Assembly (NCBI RefSeq): GCF_008831285.2
Contig: NC_045146.1
Coordinates: 9,188,972-9,252,971 of the forward strand
DNA length: 64,000 bases
Direction: 5' to 3'
From: Nymphaea colorata
Lineage: Eukaryota; Streptophyta; Magnoliopsida; Nymphaeales; Nymphaeaceae
The notes under the pieces are model-generated. The model saw only the letters and a list, made by a program, of their open reading frames with translations. It was not told the origin of the DNA and did no database searches. Position 1 is the stretch's first letter. Each line of letters opens with the position of its first letter. Both the position numbers and the translations under genes were made by a program. Of this stretch, positions 22,896 to 33,966 are shown one piece after another.

Positions 22896-24688
22896 ACTAT
22901 CCCACTCACGATTTGGAGTTGGGAGCAGTTGTGTTTGCACTAAAGAGTTGGAGGCATTATCTCTATGGGGCAACATTTGAAGTGTTTACAGATCACAAGT
23001 CTTTGAAATATATATTCTCCCAAAGTGATCTTAATTTGAGGCAAAGAAGATGGATTGAATACCTAAAAGATTATGATTTCACGATATCATATCATCCAGG
23101 CAAGGCGAATGTGGTGGCTGATGCTTTGAGCAGGCAAGCTAAGGCAACGATGTATAGTATGTTAGCATGTTCTTGGAATTTGTTACAAGATGTGATAGCA
23201 TGGCAACCTTACCTTTGTGGCGAGAACAAAGCAACGATGAGTGCCGTGATACAACACCCTTTGATGGAAGAGCTTGTATTGAAGCAAAAGGAAGATCCTG
23301 ATTTTGCTAAGAACGTGGAAGAGTGTAAGAAGGTATCTGCTTTCTGGCATCAAGATGAAGAGGGTTCATTGTGGTTTCGACATAGATTGTGGGTCCCTAG
23401 AGATGAAGGGGTGAAGCGACGGTTGCTTGATGAAGCTCATAAATCTAAGTTTTCTATACACCCTGGCAGTACAAAGATGTTTCAGGATATGAAGAGAAAT
23501 TTTTGGTGGCCTGGAATGAAGCGTGAAATTGCAGAATATGTGGCAAAGTGCTTGGTTTGCCAACAAGTAAAAGCAGAGCATCAACGGCCCGGAGGCTTGT
23601 TGCAGAGAATCGATATCCCGGTGTGGAAATGGGAAGACATTACAATGGATTTTGTAGTTGGATTGCCTCACACCCGAAGACAGCATGATGCCATATGGGT
23701 GATTGTTGATCGACTGACGAAGTCCGCTCATTTTCTGTCTATTAGAATTAATCAGTCTTTGGAAAGTCTCGCAGAGTTATATATTGGCGAGATAGTGAGA
23801 TTGCATGGTGTGCCAAGGTCTATCATTTCGGATCGAGATCCACGTTTTACCTCTAGATTTTGGGGGCATTTGCAGAAGGCTTTGGGTACCAAGCTTAAGC
23901 TAAGCACAGCGTTCCACCCCCAAACTGATGGGCAATCGGAGAGGACCATTCAGACCTTAGAGGACATGTTGCGTGCTTGTGTCTTAGAGTGGAAAGGAGA
24001 ATGGGACAAACATGTGAAACTGGCAGAATTTGCATATAATAACAGTTACCACTCTAGTATTGGGATGACACCTTTTGAGGCTTTGTATGGAAGGCCGTGC
24101 AGATCGCCAGCTTGTTGGACCGAATTGGGTGATGGAAAAATCGAAAACCCTTTAGTTTTGCAACACTATACCGACCAAGTGCAATTGATAAGGAAAAAGT
24201 TGTTGACTGCTCAGAGTAGACAGAAAAGCTATGCCGACATTCGTCGTAGAGAATTGACTTTTGAGGTGGGTGATCATGTGTTTTTGAAGATTTCCCCTAC
24301 TAGAGGTGTTTTTCGTTTTGGTGTGAAGGGAAAGTTGAGCCCGAGGTTCGTAGGACCTTTTGAGATATTAGAGAAGATTGGCGAGGTGGCCTATAGATTG
24401 GCACTACCACCAGACTGGAGTCATGTTCATGACGTTTTTCATGTTTCCATGCTTCGAAAGTACGTACCAGATCCGACACATGTGATTGATTTTCAAGGTA
24501 TTCAGGTGCAAGATGATCTGACAATGGAAGAAAAACCTATTAGGATTGTGGATCGAAGAGAGCAAGTGCTTCGCACAAAGAGAATCCCTTTAGTGAAGGT
24601 GGAATGACAATACCATGGATTGAAGGAGAGCACATGGGAACCTGAGGAGGACGTGCGGAAGAGATATCCGCACTTGTTCTTGCATTGA
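22896..24688 (+). pseudogene. Gypsy RNase H end, integrase and chromodomain
   Basis: This is the frame downstream of the shift: [16 protein letters not shown] and TDHKSLKYI (RNase H), the HHCC zinc region ([17 protein letters not shown]), and an integrase catalytic core with Asp at 23648, Asp at 23831 and Glu at 23939, giving D-x60-D-x35-E as in functional integrases. [28 protein letters not shown] and [19 protein letters not shown] follow. The C-terminal chromodomain (RILDRRE-like [13 protein letters not shown], then KVE) is cut by TGA at 24605-24607 where relatives have TGG. The frame would otherwise run through STWEPEEDVRKRYPHLF to a stop at 24686-24688. Confidence 0.92.
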
Positions 24689-24721
24689 GGTATGATCTAA
24701 TTTCGAGGACGAAATTTTTTT

Positions 24722-24736
24722 GTTAGGAGGGTAGGA
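24722..24736 (+). other. Gypsy polypurine tract region
   Basis: gttaggagggtagga lies immediately upstream of the 3' LTR and serves as plus-strand primer region. Just before it is ttcgaggacgaaat, a motif typical of Tekay-type elements. Confidence 0.8.
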
Positions 24737-27712
24737 TGTAACGCGCGGCGTTTGGGCGGAGCGGGTCGGGTCGGGGTCCAGACCCGGACCCTAGCCCCAC
24801 GCGAGGGGAGCCCGACGCTGTCCCTCCTCCCTCGCATTCTCTTCTCCTTCGCTTTCCTCTTACCGTCTCTTCCTTACCCACGACCGGAGCTCAGGGAAGA
24901 AGGCGGCGGCGACGGCGGCGGCGACGGCGGCGACGGCGGCGACGACGGCGGCGACGGCGGCGACGACGGCGGCGTTGAGGTGAACCCTGTCGTCACGCCT
25001 CTTCCTCTCTTCTCTTTTCTTCTCCTTCCCGTTTTCTTTCCCTTCTCCCTCTCCCACCGTCTCTCGTCTCCCCTCTCCACCGAACGACCCTCCCTCTCCC
25101 ACTGTCTCTCGTCTCCCCTCTCCACCGAACGACTCTCCCTCTCCCACTGTCACTCGTCTCACTCTCCACCGTCTCTCTCTTCTCTCCCGTCCTCTCCCCT
25201 CACTGCCTTCTTTTCCCCTTTTGACCGAACCCTCTCCCCATTTTCTGCTCGTTTTCTATTTTTCTCCAATCAAGCACTTTCTCTCACTGATTGTCACTAT
25301 GCTATCACTGTTGGATCCGTTTTCAGCTTGGGGATTTGTCTTCCCCCTCGTAACAGCAATTAGAGAAGGCCTTGGTAGTGGCGGCATTGGAGGATTTTAG
25401 CCGTTTGGGGACCACTTGGACGCATGAGGTGGCTGCCGGGAGGATTACAGCAGTTTAGACCTTCAATCGGGATGAGCAAGGCGAAATTGAACCTATTTTA
25501 TGATATATTTCTCTTTGGAACGCTCATAATTATTGGTTGAGCATGCTAGAGCTTTGAATTGATTATTTGGAACACATGTTAGTGATTTCGTTTTTGGGGA
25601 AAAGCTTACGATTATATTGGGAAGCGAAGATTCATATTTTGGATGATCATTTAAGCATGATAGATTAATTTTCGAAGCATTAGGGGAGACATGGTAGAGT
25701 TTGTGAGGTTGTGGGGAAGATTTAGGACCGTTTTAGTGAGCCTGTAGCACGCGTTTTTGTGAACGGGTGCATCTTGGAGTTAAATAGGGATAACGTACAT
25801 AAGTTGGAAGTATCTTTGGGGTAGACGCCTTGATTTAAGAAAAAGGGAATTTTGAGAAAGGCGTTAGTGATAGACGGATTGATGGCTTTGAGTTTTGGCA
25901 TCTATTGGCACGGCTAGGAGTGGGAAGTGACCCTATTGGAGAACTTGTGGGTCGACACTACCCGTCGACACCCTCTTGAGGCGATGACGCGTGCCTCAAT
26001 GACCTTGTTTTGTTTTTGTTTGAATTGTTGAGGTTTGTAGTAGGAATCTTATCTTGTGTTTGTGTCTGCAGGTTCACCGGGTACGTCCCGTCGACCTTGA
26101 GTTACCGGATTCGAAGCTCGAGGCATTTTGAAGATTCTTGTGAACGCGCCACAGGTATGGCGACATTCCAGGCAAATCCCTGCCTGGGCAAGTGAATGAA
26201 TGTGTGTTCGAATTGTGATATGAATTGATTGAGTGTTCCGTGAATGAATATGTGTATGCATGTACATAAATTGATATATGATATGAATTGTTTTGAAAGG
26301 CTTATAGTAATTGTTTTGATAATGTTACGCATTGTATGTGCATGCTAGAATTGATAACTGTTTACGACAGATGAGGCGGGGTATCGAGTCGAGTGTCTCC
26401 TCGACCCCAATTGTGCATTAGAAAGCATTCTAGAATGATAACTGCATAGGACAGCTACGAGCCCACCACAGATTGAGACTACTCTCTGTGGTTTGGCTAA
26501 GTTTTCAAAGATGTGATTGTTATGATGATGAATGTGAATGTTATGTTTATTGAATACTCATTGCCGCGGGCAATGATGCAAATGTTTGCACAGTGGGTAG
26601 TTGTACCCATATTGTTATGACGGCTAGCCAAAACTGTTGTGGTTATGTGTAACCCTCGTGTGGAGGCAATTGGAGGTGTGGGTTCACTCGTGAAGTGAAC
26701 CAACCTCAGGAGCTAGCCAGTTAAATGTGTTTGTGCAAGTATAAGTATAAGAATGAAAGAATAAGAGATGAGAGGCCAGTGGGATGTGACTACGTATATG
26801 GGAGTTGTCCCACTTTCGCCACTGGTCTCGCCTGTTCGGAGCGCAGGCGGTGCAAGGCCCCAGGGTACTGTTGTGTGATGTGCTTGGAGCGTAAGCTCCC
26901 GCCTTCCCAACCTGGGTGTCATAGGGAAGGCTGAGTATCTCTCCTTGGAATTCACACATCCATGGATGAGTGCTCTACCGCTGCAGCGGATAGATGGATC
27001 CATACTGTTCTGGGCCACCACGGGGGTTGTCTCTCGGCTGTGGGCCGCCCGCGGTGTGCACGTGCCTGTGTTTGCACCCATAGGAACTGTAAATTCACTG
27101 ATAGTAATGAAACTGCAATGTATGTGATTGAAATATATAGGATTGTTGTGCATGTGACTGTTGTGCTTATGAATGCAAGTGACATGTTGATGATGCCTTG
27201 CATGTGATTGAAATTATGTTATTGTAGCCATTGAGTGGCGTATGCATGTCGTGTCTTGACACGACATAATGATAGATTGTTCTGATGTTTGTTTGTGTAC
27301 TGAGCCCGACCTAAGAGGGCTTGGACTTTTCCTGGCTTGTTGCCATACTGCGAAGGCTAAGCCTTCAGTTGTTTCCTTTTTTCAGGTTTTGGTGTACCCG
27401 GGGCAGCAGGCTGAGCATATGGCTACACTTACGTCCTACTGGGGAGGTTTTGGGTTTTGTTTTGTTCTTGTAGTGCCGGCGCGTCGGGTTTTTGGTTTTA
27501 CTGATGCCTTGTTTTGATGAGGCATCGATGTTGTGATTTTGGGGCATTTTTGTCAAATGTACAATTGAATTGAAATGCTATATAATGGAAAGCTTGCCCC
27601 ATTGTTTTGAATTGCTTGGCTCATTCCTTTTTGAACTATTGTGTAGTTCAAAAAAAATGTTGGATGTTAGAAAAAAAAAATGTTTGAGTGTCAAAAAGGT
27701 CGGGGTGTGACA
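24737..27712 (+). repeat. Gypsy 3' LTR
   Basis: 2,976 bp, the partner of 16918-19855. It retains a 48-nt block (27251-27298) with a perfect 9-bp-arm palindrome (27247-27266) that the 5' LTR has lost, and lacks the 20-nt palindromic addition seen there. Near the right end gtagtcacacctcg of the 5' LTR is replaced by an A-rich gtagttcaaaaaaaa. Confidence 0.93.
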
Positions 27713-27717
27713 GTTGT
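27713..27717 (+). other. Gypsy target-site duplication, right
   Basis: gttgt, partner of 16913-16917. P1 sequence resumes here. Confidence 0.92.
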
Positions 27718-28109
27718 GAAGTTCCAACCCTGATTGCCGCCGCTACCACCGTCGCCGTCGCTACCACCACCGCTGCCGTTGCTGCGCCGCCGCTGTCGCC
27801 GCGCCGTGACATTGCCTCCGCCTCTGCCCCACCGTGGCCGTGACCGCCGCTGCTGTGTCGCCGGTGTCATGACCGCTGACGCCTCTCGCACGACGACCGG
27901 CCGACGTCCGACGCCAACGTCTCTGCTAACGCCTCTGTCGACGCCGACTCCGCCGCCGACGTCCGACCATCGACGCCGACGTCCGACGCCGTCGCTTGTT
28001 CCGCTGCTCCCGCCGCTTCCGCCGTTGATCCCCGACTGCATCATCTCCCCTCTTCTCTAGGTTACTGCTGTTGTCTGTGTTCTTTGGCAGCCACTTCTAA
28101 CTGGTGATC
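27718..28109 (+). other. P1 GC-rich leader
   Basis: Continuation of the P1 untranslated leader after the Gypsy. It is rich in gccgccg and ccgacg triplets (27735-28020). ORFs on either strand (27691-28044, 27734-28060) reflect the triplet bias, not proteins. Confidence 0.65.
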
Positions 28110-28462
28110 ATGGCTGACTCGTCTTCTTCTTCAGTCAATACTAATCTTCCTGATGTTGTGTCTGCGCGGACTGATCATGTACCGGTTCAAGTTACCACCA
28201 TTCAACTTACCAAGGAGAACTATTTACGATGGTCTGCTGCGATTACTATGGGGATTGCTGGGCGAGGACGCATTGCCTATGTGAATGGGAGAAAGGTTGA
28301 ACCTGCTGCAGATCGTCTGGCTTGGGATACATGGTTTCTTGAAGACAACCAGTAAAAACCTGGATTGTTAATTCAGTGTCCCCGGATATCCAACCCCTCA
28401 TTCTTCGTAAGAAGACTGCAAGGGATATGTGGATTATTTTGGAGTAGATGTATGGTCAAAAG
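28110..28462 (+). pseudogene. P1 gag, first part
   Basis: Starts at MADSSSSSVNTN (28110) and reads TTIQLTKENYLRWSAAITMG, GRIAYVNGRKVEPAADR and WFLEDNQ. A 1-base deletion after EDNQ (28352-28356) creates a stop. The next frame gives WIVNSVSPDIQPLILRKK and a TAG just before MYGQK, where P2 inserted. Gag resumes at 33967. Confidence 0.85.
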
Positions 28463-28686
28463 TGTTGAAGGTTATTGGTATACGGGTCCAGTATGTCCTT
28501 ATTAGGGCATACTTATAACATTGTAACCCTAATCTTTGATGTTAATGAAATCTTAGAGAGAGAGAGTCTGGAGGCTACTGGGCACCGGCTCCTCCTCATC
28601 CGTGGTTTTTTTCCCTCTAGTTGAGGGTTTTTTCCACGTTACATCGTGATCGTTGTTTTCTTCCTCTCCTTGTTCGTGTTTCTACA
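28463..28686 (+). repeat. P2 5' LTR
   Basis: 224 bp, TGTTGAAGG...TTTCTACA. Compared with the 3' LTR it lacks 17 nt (atctggacccgatccaa) forming half of a palindrome. Confidence 0.93.
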
Positions 28687-28699
28687 TGGTATCAGAGCC
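28687..28699 (+). other. P2 primer-binding site
   Basis: TGGTATCAGAGCC immediately after the LTR, complementary to initiator Met-tRNA. Confidence 0.93.
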
Positions 28700-29411
28700 G
28701 TGAAGTTCCGGCATTACTGGTTGGTCATTTGTCTTTTGTTCGTGTTGGAGGAGGATTCGCCCGGCACTGTTCATCGCCTGGCACTGTTCATCGACTCGCC
28801 CAGCACTGTTCATCGTCTCGCCCGGCACTGTTCATCACACGCACCTGATGCCTGCGCCCGACGCTTGTGCCCGGCGCTCGTGCCCGAGCTTCGTCCGTCG
28901 CACCCGATGCCTCCGCCCAGCGACGACCTGCTCAGCGTCGGTCAGGTTCCGGCCGCCTCCGCCCAGCGACGACCTGCCCAGCGGCGTCCCTCTCTTCCGT
29001 TTTCTGTCACCCGACGCATCTCCCAGCGTTGCCCGTTTTCCGGCGATCTAGCGCCGCCCTCTGCTTCCGCTTGGTTCTGCAACCCACCCAGCGCCGCTCT
29101 GCCTCTGCCTCCACCTGGTTCCGGCGGTCTGTCTCCGCCTGGTTCTGACGACCCGCCCAGCGCCGCTCTCTCGTTTTTCCGGCGCCGCCCTCTTGCTGTT
29201 TCTACCTCCGGTGAGGTTTCGGCGTTCTCCTCCATTTTGTCCGTTGCCTGCTCCCTGCCTATCTGCTATTTTTTGTGCTGTGTTGTGCTGCTGCTTCCTG
29301 TCTCCCTTGTTGCCGAGACTTGCTCCCTGTCCCTGCCCTTGCTGCCAACCGGACATCGCCCTTTGGTATTCCGCCCGCCGCCCGTGCCCGTTGCTAGACT
29401 GGTCTGTGATT
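28700..29411 (+). other. P2 long GC-rich leader with minisatellite
   Basis: About 710 bp between primer site and gag, much longer than in the other Copia elements here. From about 28760 to 28840 the motif gcactgttcatcg recurs five times with variable spacers (cgcccgg, cctg, actcgcccag, tctcgcccgg). Further on it is rich in cgccca and tccgcc. A 269-codon open frame (28646-29455) crosses it but has no recognisable domain. Confidence 0.7.
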
Positions 29412-30280
29412 ATGGCGGCTTCTTCCTCGTCAACCGTCAACACAAATCAAACTGAAATCGAGGCTTTTAGAACTGAGAATGTTCCCATGCAGGTCATCAC
29501 TCTTCGCCTTACAAAGGAGAACTATTTCTCGTGGTCGCCTGCTATGACTATGGGGATTGCTGGCCGTGGTCGGATGGCCTATATCGACAGGATCAACACC
29601 AAACCAGCAAAAACAAGTGGTGTGTGGCATACTTGGTTTCTTGAGGATAATCAAGTGAAAACTTGGATTGTCAACTCCGTCTTCGCCGATATTCAGCTCC
29701 TTATCCTTCGGAAGAGAAGACTGCTAGAGACATGTGGCTGGTCCTAGAGCAAATGTATGGCCAAAAGAAAACAACAATTCGTACTTACCAAGTAAATGAA
29801 GACAGCCTATGGCATTCGACAAGGGAACTCTTCTGTTGCAGAGTACTATGGGGCTTTGAAAGCCAAGTGGGAAGAGCTTGACTATCATTCTGATATTCCT
29901 TGGCATTGTCCCCAAGATCAAGCACTTTATGTTGCTCATGAATGGGAAAACAGGGTGTTCCTCTTTTTAGCAAGTTTAAATGATGAGTTTGAAGGTGTTA
30001 GAAGCCAGATTTTGAATTCAGGAGAGGTGTCCAGTATTGAAGATGTGTACTCCTGTGTTGAAGCGGAAGAACAGAGAAGGCTTGTTACAAATGAGGGGAA
30101 GAGGGAACTTGTGCCCTATCATGAGAGATCCGCTCTTGTGAGTCGTGGTCCTGGCGGCATCCCTTCGCTGGTGCACTCACTACAAGAAGACTGGTCACAC
30201 CGTGGATTATTGTTGGGATCTTCATCCAGAGAAGAAGGGAAACAAAGGGAGGTCTTCTATTGGGAGGACGCCTGTGTCTG
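29412..30280 (+). pseudogene. P2 gag
   Basis: Starts MAASSSSTVNTNQTEIE (29412). Blocks ITLRLTKENYFSWSPAM, WFLEDNQVKTWIVNSV, MYGQKKTTIRTYQV, ELDYHSDIPWHC and FEGVRSQILNSGEVSSIEDV are typical of plant Copia gag. A 1-nt loss near 29712 and a compensating 1-nt gain near 29795 shift the frame, and a third shift near 30150-30160 separates the zinc knuckle. Confidence 0.88.
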
Positions 30281-31239
30281 AGGTGCAAACATCTAGTGGA
30301 GAAAAAGTCTCCATTTCTGCTGACCAGCTTCGTGAACTGAGGGCCTACTTGGGTCGGATCGATGTCAACCAGGCCGCGACACCTGATGAGACAAAGGCTA
30401 ATCAAGCTCTTGCAGTTATTGGCGATACAGGTAACTCTTTTGTGGGGGAATGGATTGTGGATAGTGGTGCCACTCACCACATGATAGGTAACCCAAAATT
30501 GTTTCATGAATATAAGTTATCTTCGGGAAGGGAACGAGTTTCTCTCGCAGATGGTTCATCTACTGTTGTGGCAAGCGAAGGGACTCTGTCCTTGTTGGAT
30601 AAATTTCATGTGCGGGGAGCATTACATGTTCCCCAGTTTCCCTTAAATCTCTTGTCAGTTAGTAAACTTACTAAAGAGCTGAACTGTGAACTTATTTTTT
30701 TTGCCGACTATTGTGTTTTGCAGGACTCGGTGACAGGGAAGAGGATTGAGATTGGTTTGGCGTCTGATGGCCTATACCGTCTTCCCATACATGTGGCTAC
30801 AGCCCTTATGACAACGATTAGCAAGACAGAAAAACGGAGAGAAGATTGTCTTCAGTCTTTTTTGTACTGGCATGAACGTTTTGGGCATTTACCTTTTGGA
30901 ATTTTGAAACAGTTGTTTCCCGATTTGTGTTCTTCTTTGAACTTGTCGATGATTTCTTGTGATGTGTGTCAGTTTGCCAAACATGTGAGGGCTTCGTACC
31001 CTGTTTCTACTAGTTGTGTTAATGAAGCTTTTTCTTTGGTTCACTCGGATGTGTGGGGGCCTTCGGGAATTCATACCCGTCAAGGTTTTCAGTATTTTAT
31101 CACTTTTATTGATGATTACTCTCGGGCTACCTTTGTGTACTTGTTAAAAGATCGCAGTGAGGTTCCTCATATCATAGAGACTTTCATCCTTCTTGTACAC
31201 ACTCAATATGGTGACAATGTTGAGGATTTTCTTCGATAA
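30145..31239 (+). pseudogene. P2 zinc knuckle, protease and integrase (truncated)
   Basis: A 364-codon frame starts in gag's C-terminus. The knuckle reads CTHYKKTGHTVDYC, so the second Cys is Tyr. The protease has WIVDSGATHHM. The integrase has HERFGHLPFGIL with CDVCQFAKHVR (zinc region) and first Asp in VHSDVWGP. The frame then runs YGDNV into EDFLR and stop. Relatives have about 14 residues in between, including the second catalytic Asp (SDNAREY). That Asp codon is therefore deleted and integrase activity should be lost. Confidence 0.9.
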
Positions 31240-33731
31240 AGGGGGATTGTTCATGAGACTTCTTATAGTTATACCCCTCCACAAAATGGAGTGGCTGAAA
31301 GGAAAAATCGCCAGCTTCTTAATGTCACCAGGGCCCTTCTGTTTCAGAGAAATCTTCCCAAACACTATTGGGGTGATGCTGTCCTCACTAGTGCGTATCT
31401 CATCAATCGCATGCCCAGTCGTGTTCTGAATGGTCGGACTCCCCATTCATTACTTCCTGGCAGTCGTCCACCATTTCTACTTCCTTCTCTTGTTTTTGGC
31501 TGTGTGTGTTTTATACATAATCACAGCCCCAATATAAAAAAACTTGATCCCAGGTCTATCAAAGGTGTGTTTGTTGGGTATTCCCCTACTCAAAAAGGAT
31601 ACAGGTGTATTGACCCCCTCACTGGTAGAGTTTATGTTACAGTTTATGTTACCTTCTTGGAACATGCCTCTTACTTTGGTGAGAATCCTCTTCAGGGGGA
31701 GAAGTCTGTGGTTAGGGAAGAGTATTCTCAGAGTCAGGAACTCTAATTTACAGATTTTTTGGGACTTCAATTTACAGATTTTTTGTACTACAGGAAAGCA
31801 GAACCTCTCACTGTTGTTGATGTGGCTGAGAAGGAGGAAGGGTGTGACACTGGTATTGAGAAGGAAGGCAATCGTTTGGTTGGACAGGTCTACTCTAGAC
31901 GAGGTGCTCGGATAGAGGATGTGACTTGTGGTGCGAGATCTACTACCAATCCCAATGCCACTCCTTTCTTGGATGAACCAAGTCCTACCTTGAAGACTCA
32001 AGATGAAGGTGAAAAGAAAAATGAAGATCTTCCCATTGCCCTGAGAAAGGGTGTCAGGTCATGTACTCAACACCCTATTGGTAATTTTGTATCCTATTCC
32101 AGACTTGGCAAGGATTACAAGTATTTTGTTTCTTCTCTTTCCTTGGCTGTGATTCCTAGGACCGTTGCTGAAGCTCAAAGTGATTCCAAGTGGGCTGATG
32201 CTATGGAAGAAGAAATGGAAGCCTTGAGAAGAAACATGACATGGGAAGTTGTGAAGACTTGAGACGACTCACCTAGTTGGATCCAAATGGGTGTATATCA
32301 TCAAGTACAAACCAGATGAAAGTGTTGAAAGGTATAAAGCTCGTCTTGTGGCCAAGGGGTTTAGCAAAAAATATGGGAATGACTACTTGGAGACCTTTGC
32401 TCCTGTTGGGAAAATGAAGACAGTTAGAGTTGTTATATCCCTAGCTGTGATGAAGGAGTGGAAAATGTACCAACTAGATGTTAAGAATGTCTTCCTCAAT
32501 GGTGACCTCAAAGAAGAAGTCTATATGCATATGCCTCCAGGATATGAAGAACCGGAGAAGTGCTGTAAGCTGAAAAAGGCCTTATATGGCCTCAAGCAGT
32601 CACCCAGAGCATGGTTCGAACGACTGAGACGAGTAATGCAACATCATGGGTACAAACAAGGGAATGGAGATCACACTCTATTTGTGAAGAAAAAAGAGGG
32701 CAGGGTCACTCTTCTAGTTGTTTATGTGGATGACATGATAGTCACAGGAAATGATGAGGAGGAGATCATCAAGTTAAAAGGGTTACTAGCTACGGAATTT
32801 GACCTCAAGGATCTTGGCAAGCTGAGGTATTTCCTTGGTATTGAGATTGCTAGATCTAGTAATGGCCTTGTGCTAAACCAAAGGAAATACACATTAGACC
32901 TGTTGGAAGAGACTGGTAAATTTGGGTGTAGACCTGCTTCTACCCCACTTGACACAAGACACAAGTTGAGACTTAGAGATGGACCCCACTTGACACAAGA
33001 CACAAGTTGAGACTTAGAGATGGAGAGCTGCTTGGTGAAGAAGCTAAGGGAAGATATCAACATCTGGTTGGGAAGTTGATCTATCTTACTCTCACGAGAC
33101 CAGATATTACCTTTGCGGTGAATGTATTGAGTCAATTTATGCATGCACCTACTGATGCACATCTGAAGGCTGTGGACAGAGTTTTATGTTATTTGAAGAG
33201 AAATCCTGGCAAGGGACTCTTGTATGTGAAACAAGAGACTGTTGAGATCGAGGGGTATGATGCTGGGCAGGTTGTGCTGATACTAGACGGTCTACTACAG
33301 GGTACTGTGTCTACTTAGGAGGAAACCTTGTAGTATGGAGGAGTAAGAGACAGGATGTATGTTCTCGGTCTAGTGCAGAGGCAGAATATAGAGCCGTTGC
33401 TATGGGAGTGTCAGAGTTACTATGGTTGAAAATATTGTTGATTGATATTGGAATAGAGATTGAAGGACCTATGAAGATGTACTGTGACAACAAGTCTGCC
33501 ATCAACTTAGCTAACAACCCTGTTCTACATAACAAAACAAAGCATGTTGAAATTGATCGTCACTTCATCCGTGAAAGGATTGATGCTAAAGAGTTGATCT
33601 TACCTTACATGAAGTCTGAAGACCAAACCGCTGACGTTCTGACGAAAGCTCTATCTTCAACTTCATTTGAGAGAAATGTATCCAAGTTGGGCATGTTTGA
33701 TATGTATGCCCAACTTGAGGGGGAGTGTTGA
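31240..33731 (+). pseudogene. P2 integrase C-part, RT and RNase H
   Basis: Broken frames 31291-31746 (VAERKN region, YWGDAVLTSAYLINRMPSR, GYSPTQKGYRC), 31759-32262, RT 32291-33010 (DVKNVFLNGDLKEEV, LYGLKQSPRAWFERL, YVDDMIVTG with catalytic DD), 33007-33318 and RNase H 33402-33731 (YCDNKSAINLANN, HVEIDRHFIRERID, YAQLEGEC). Tandem duplications of 12 bp (31630-31653), 24 bp (from 31745) and 41 bp (32943-32983 and 32984-33024) occur. The 41-bp one breaks the frame. The last codon TGT and stop TGA are inside the 3' LTR. Confidence 0.88.
33714..33725 (+). other. P2 polypurine tract
   Basis: cttgagggggag directly before the 3' LTR. It also encodes the final L-E-G-E of pol. Confidence 0.88.
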
Positions 33732-33966
33732 AGGTTATTGGTATACGGGTCCAGATCTGGACCCGATCCAATATGTCCTTATTAGGGCATACTTATAGCA
33801 TTGTAACCCTAATCTTTGATGTTAATGAAATCTTAGAGAGAGAGAGTCTGGAGGCTAGTGGGCACCGGCTCCTCCTCATCCGTGGTTTTTTTCCCTCTAG
33901 TTGAGGGTTTTTTCCACATTACATCGTGATCGTTGTTTTCTTCCTCTCCTTGTTCGTGTTTCTACA
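33726..33966 (+). repeat. P2 3' LTR
   Basis: 241 bp, TGTTGAAGG...TTTCTACA. It includes a perfect 20-bp palindrome at 33746-33765 centred on AGATCT, half of which is missing from the 5' LTR. It is followed by the aaaag target-site duplication. Confidence 0.93.

Larger units (their letters stand above)
16918..27712 (+). mobile_element. Full-length Gypsy, Tekay/Del-like chromovirus
   Basis: 10,795 bp with LTRs 16918-19855 and 24737-27712, a Met-tRNA primer site, one gag-pol region (protease, RT, RNase H, integrase, chromodomain), the PPT-side motif with ttcgaggacgaaat (24704-24717), and gttgt target-site duplications. The order RT-RNaseH-integrase and the chromodomain place it with chromoviruses. 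LTR substitutions (about 15 in 2.9 kb counted by eye) suggest very recent insertion. Pol carries a frameshift, a stop and a lost RNase H residue, so it is now defective unless complemented. Confidence 0.93.
28463..33966 (+). mobile_element. Full-length Copia P2 inside P1 gag
   Basis: 5,504 bp with LTRs 28463-28686 and 33726-33966, a primer site, GC-rich leader, gag, protease, integrase, RT, RNase H and PPT, flanked by aaaag on both sides (28458-28462 and 33967-33971). The LTRs differ by three substitutions and one 17-nt indel, so insertion was fairly recent. Coding lesions are many: frameshifts in gag, a mutated zinc knuckle, an integrase deletion, and short tandem duplications. It is therefore not autonomous. 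Confidence 0.93.

Noticed and set aside
28646-29455. 269-codon ORF through the P2 leader
   Set aside because: It begins in the LTR, crosses the primer site and GC-rich minisatellite, and has no domain. It is an open frame due to high GC.
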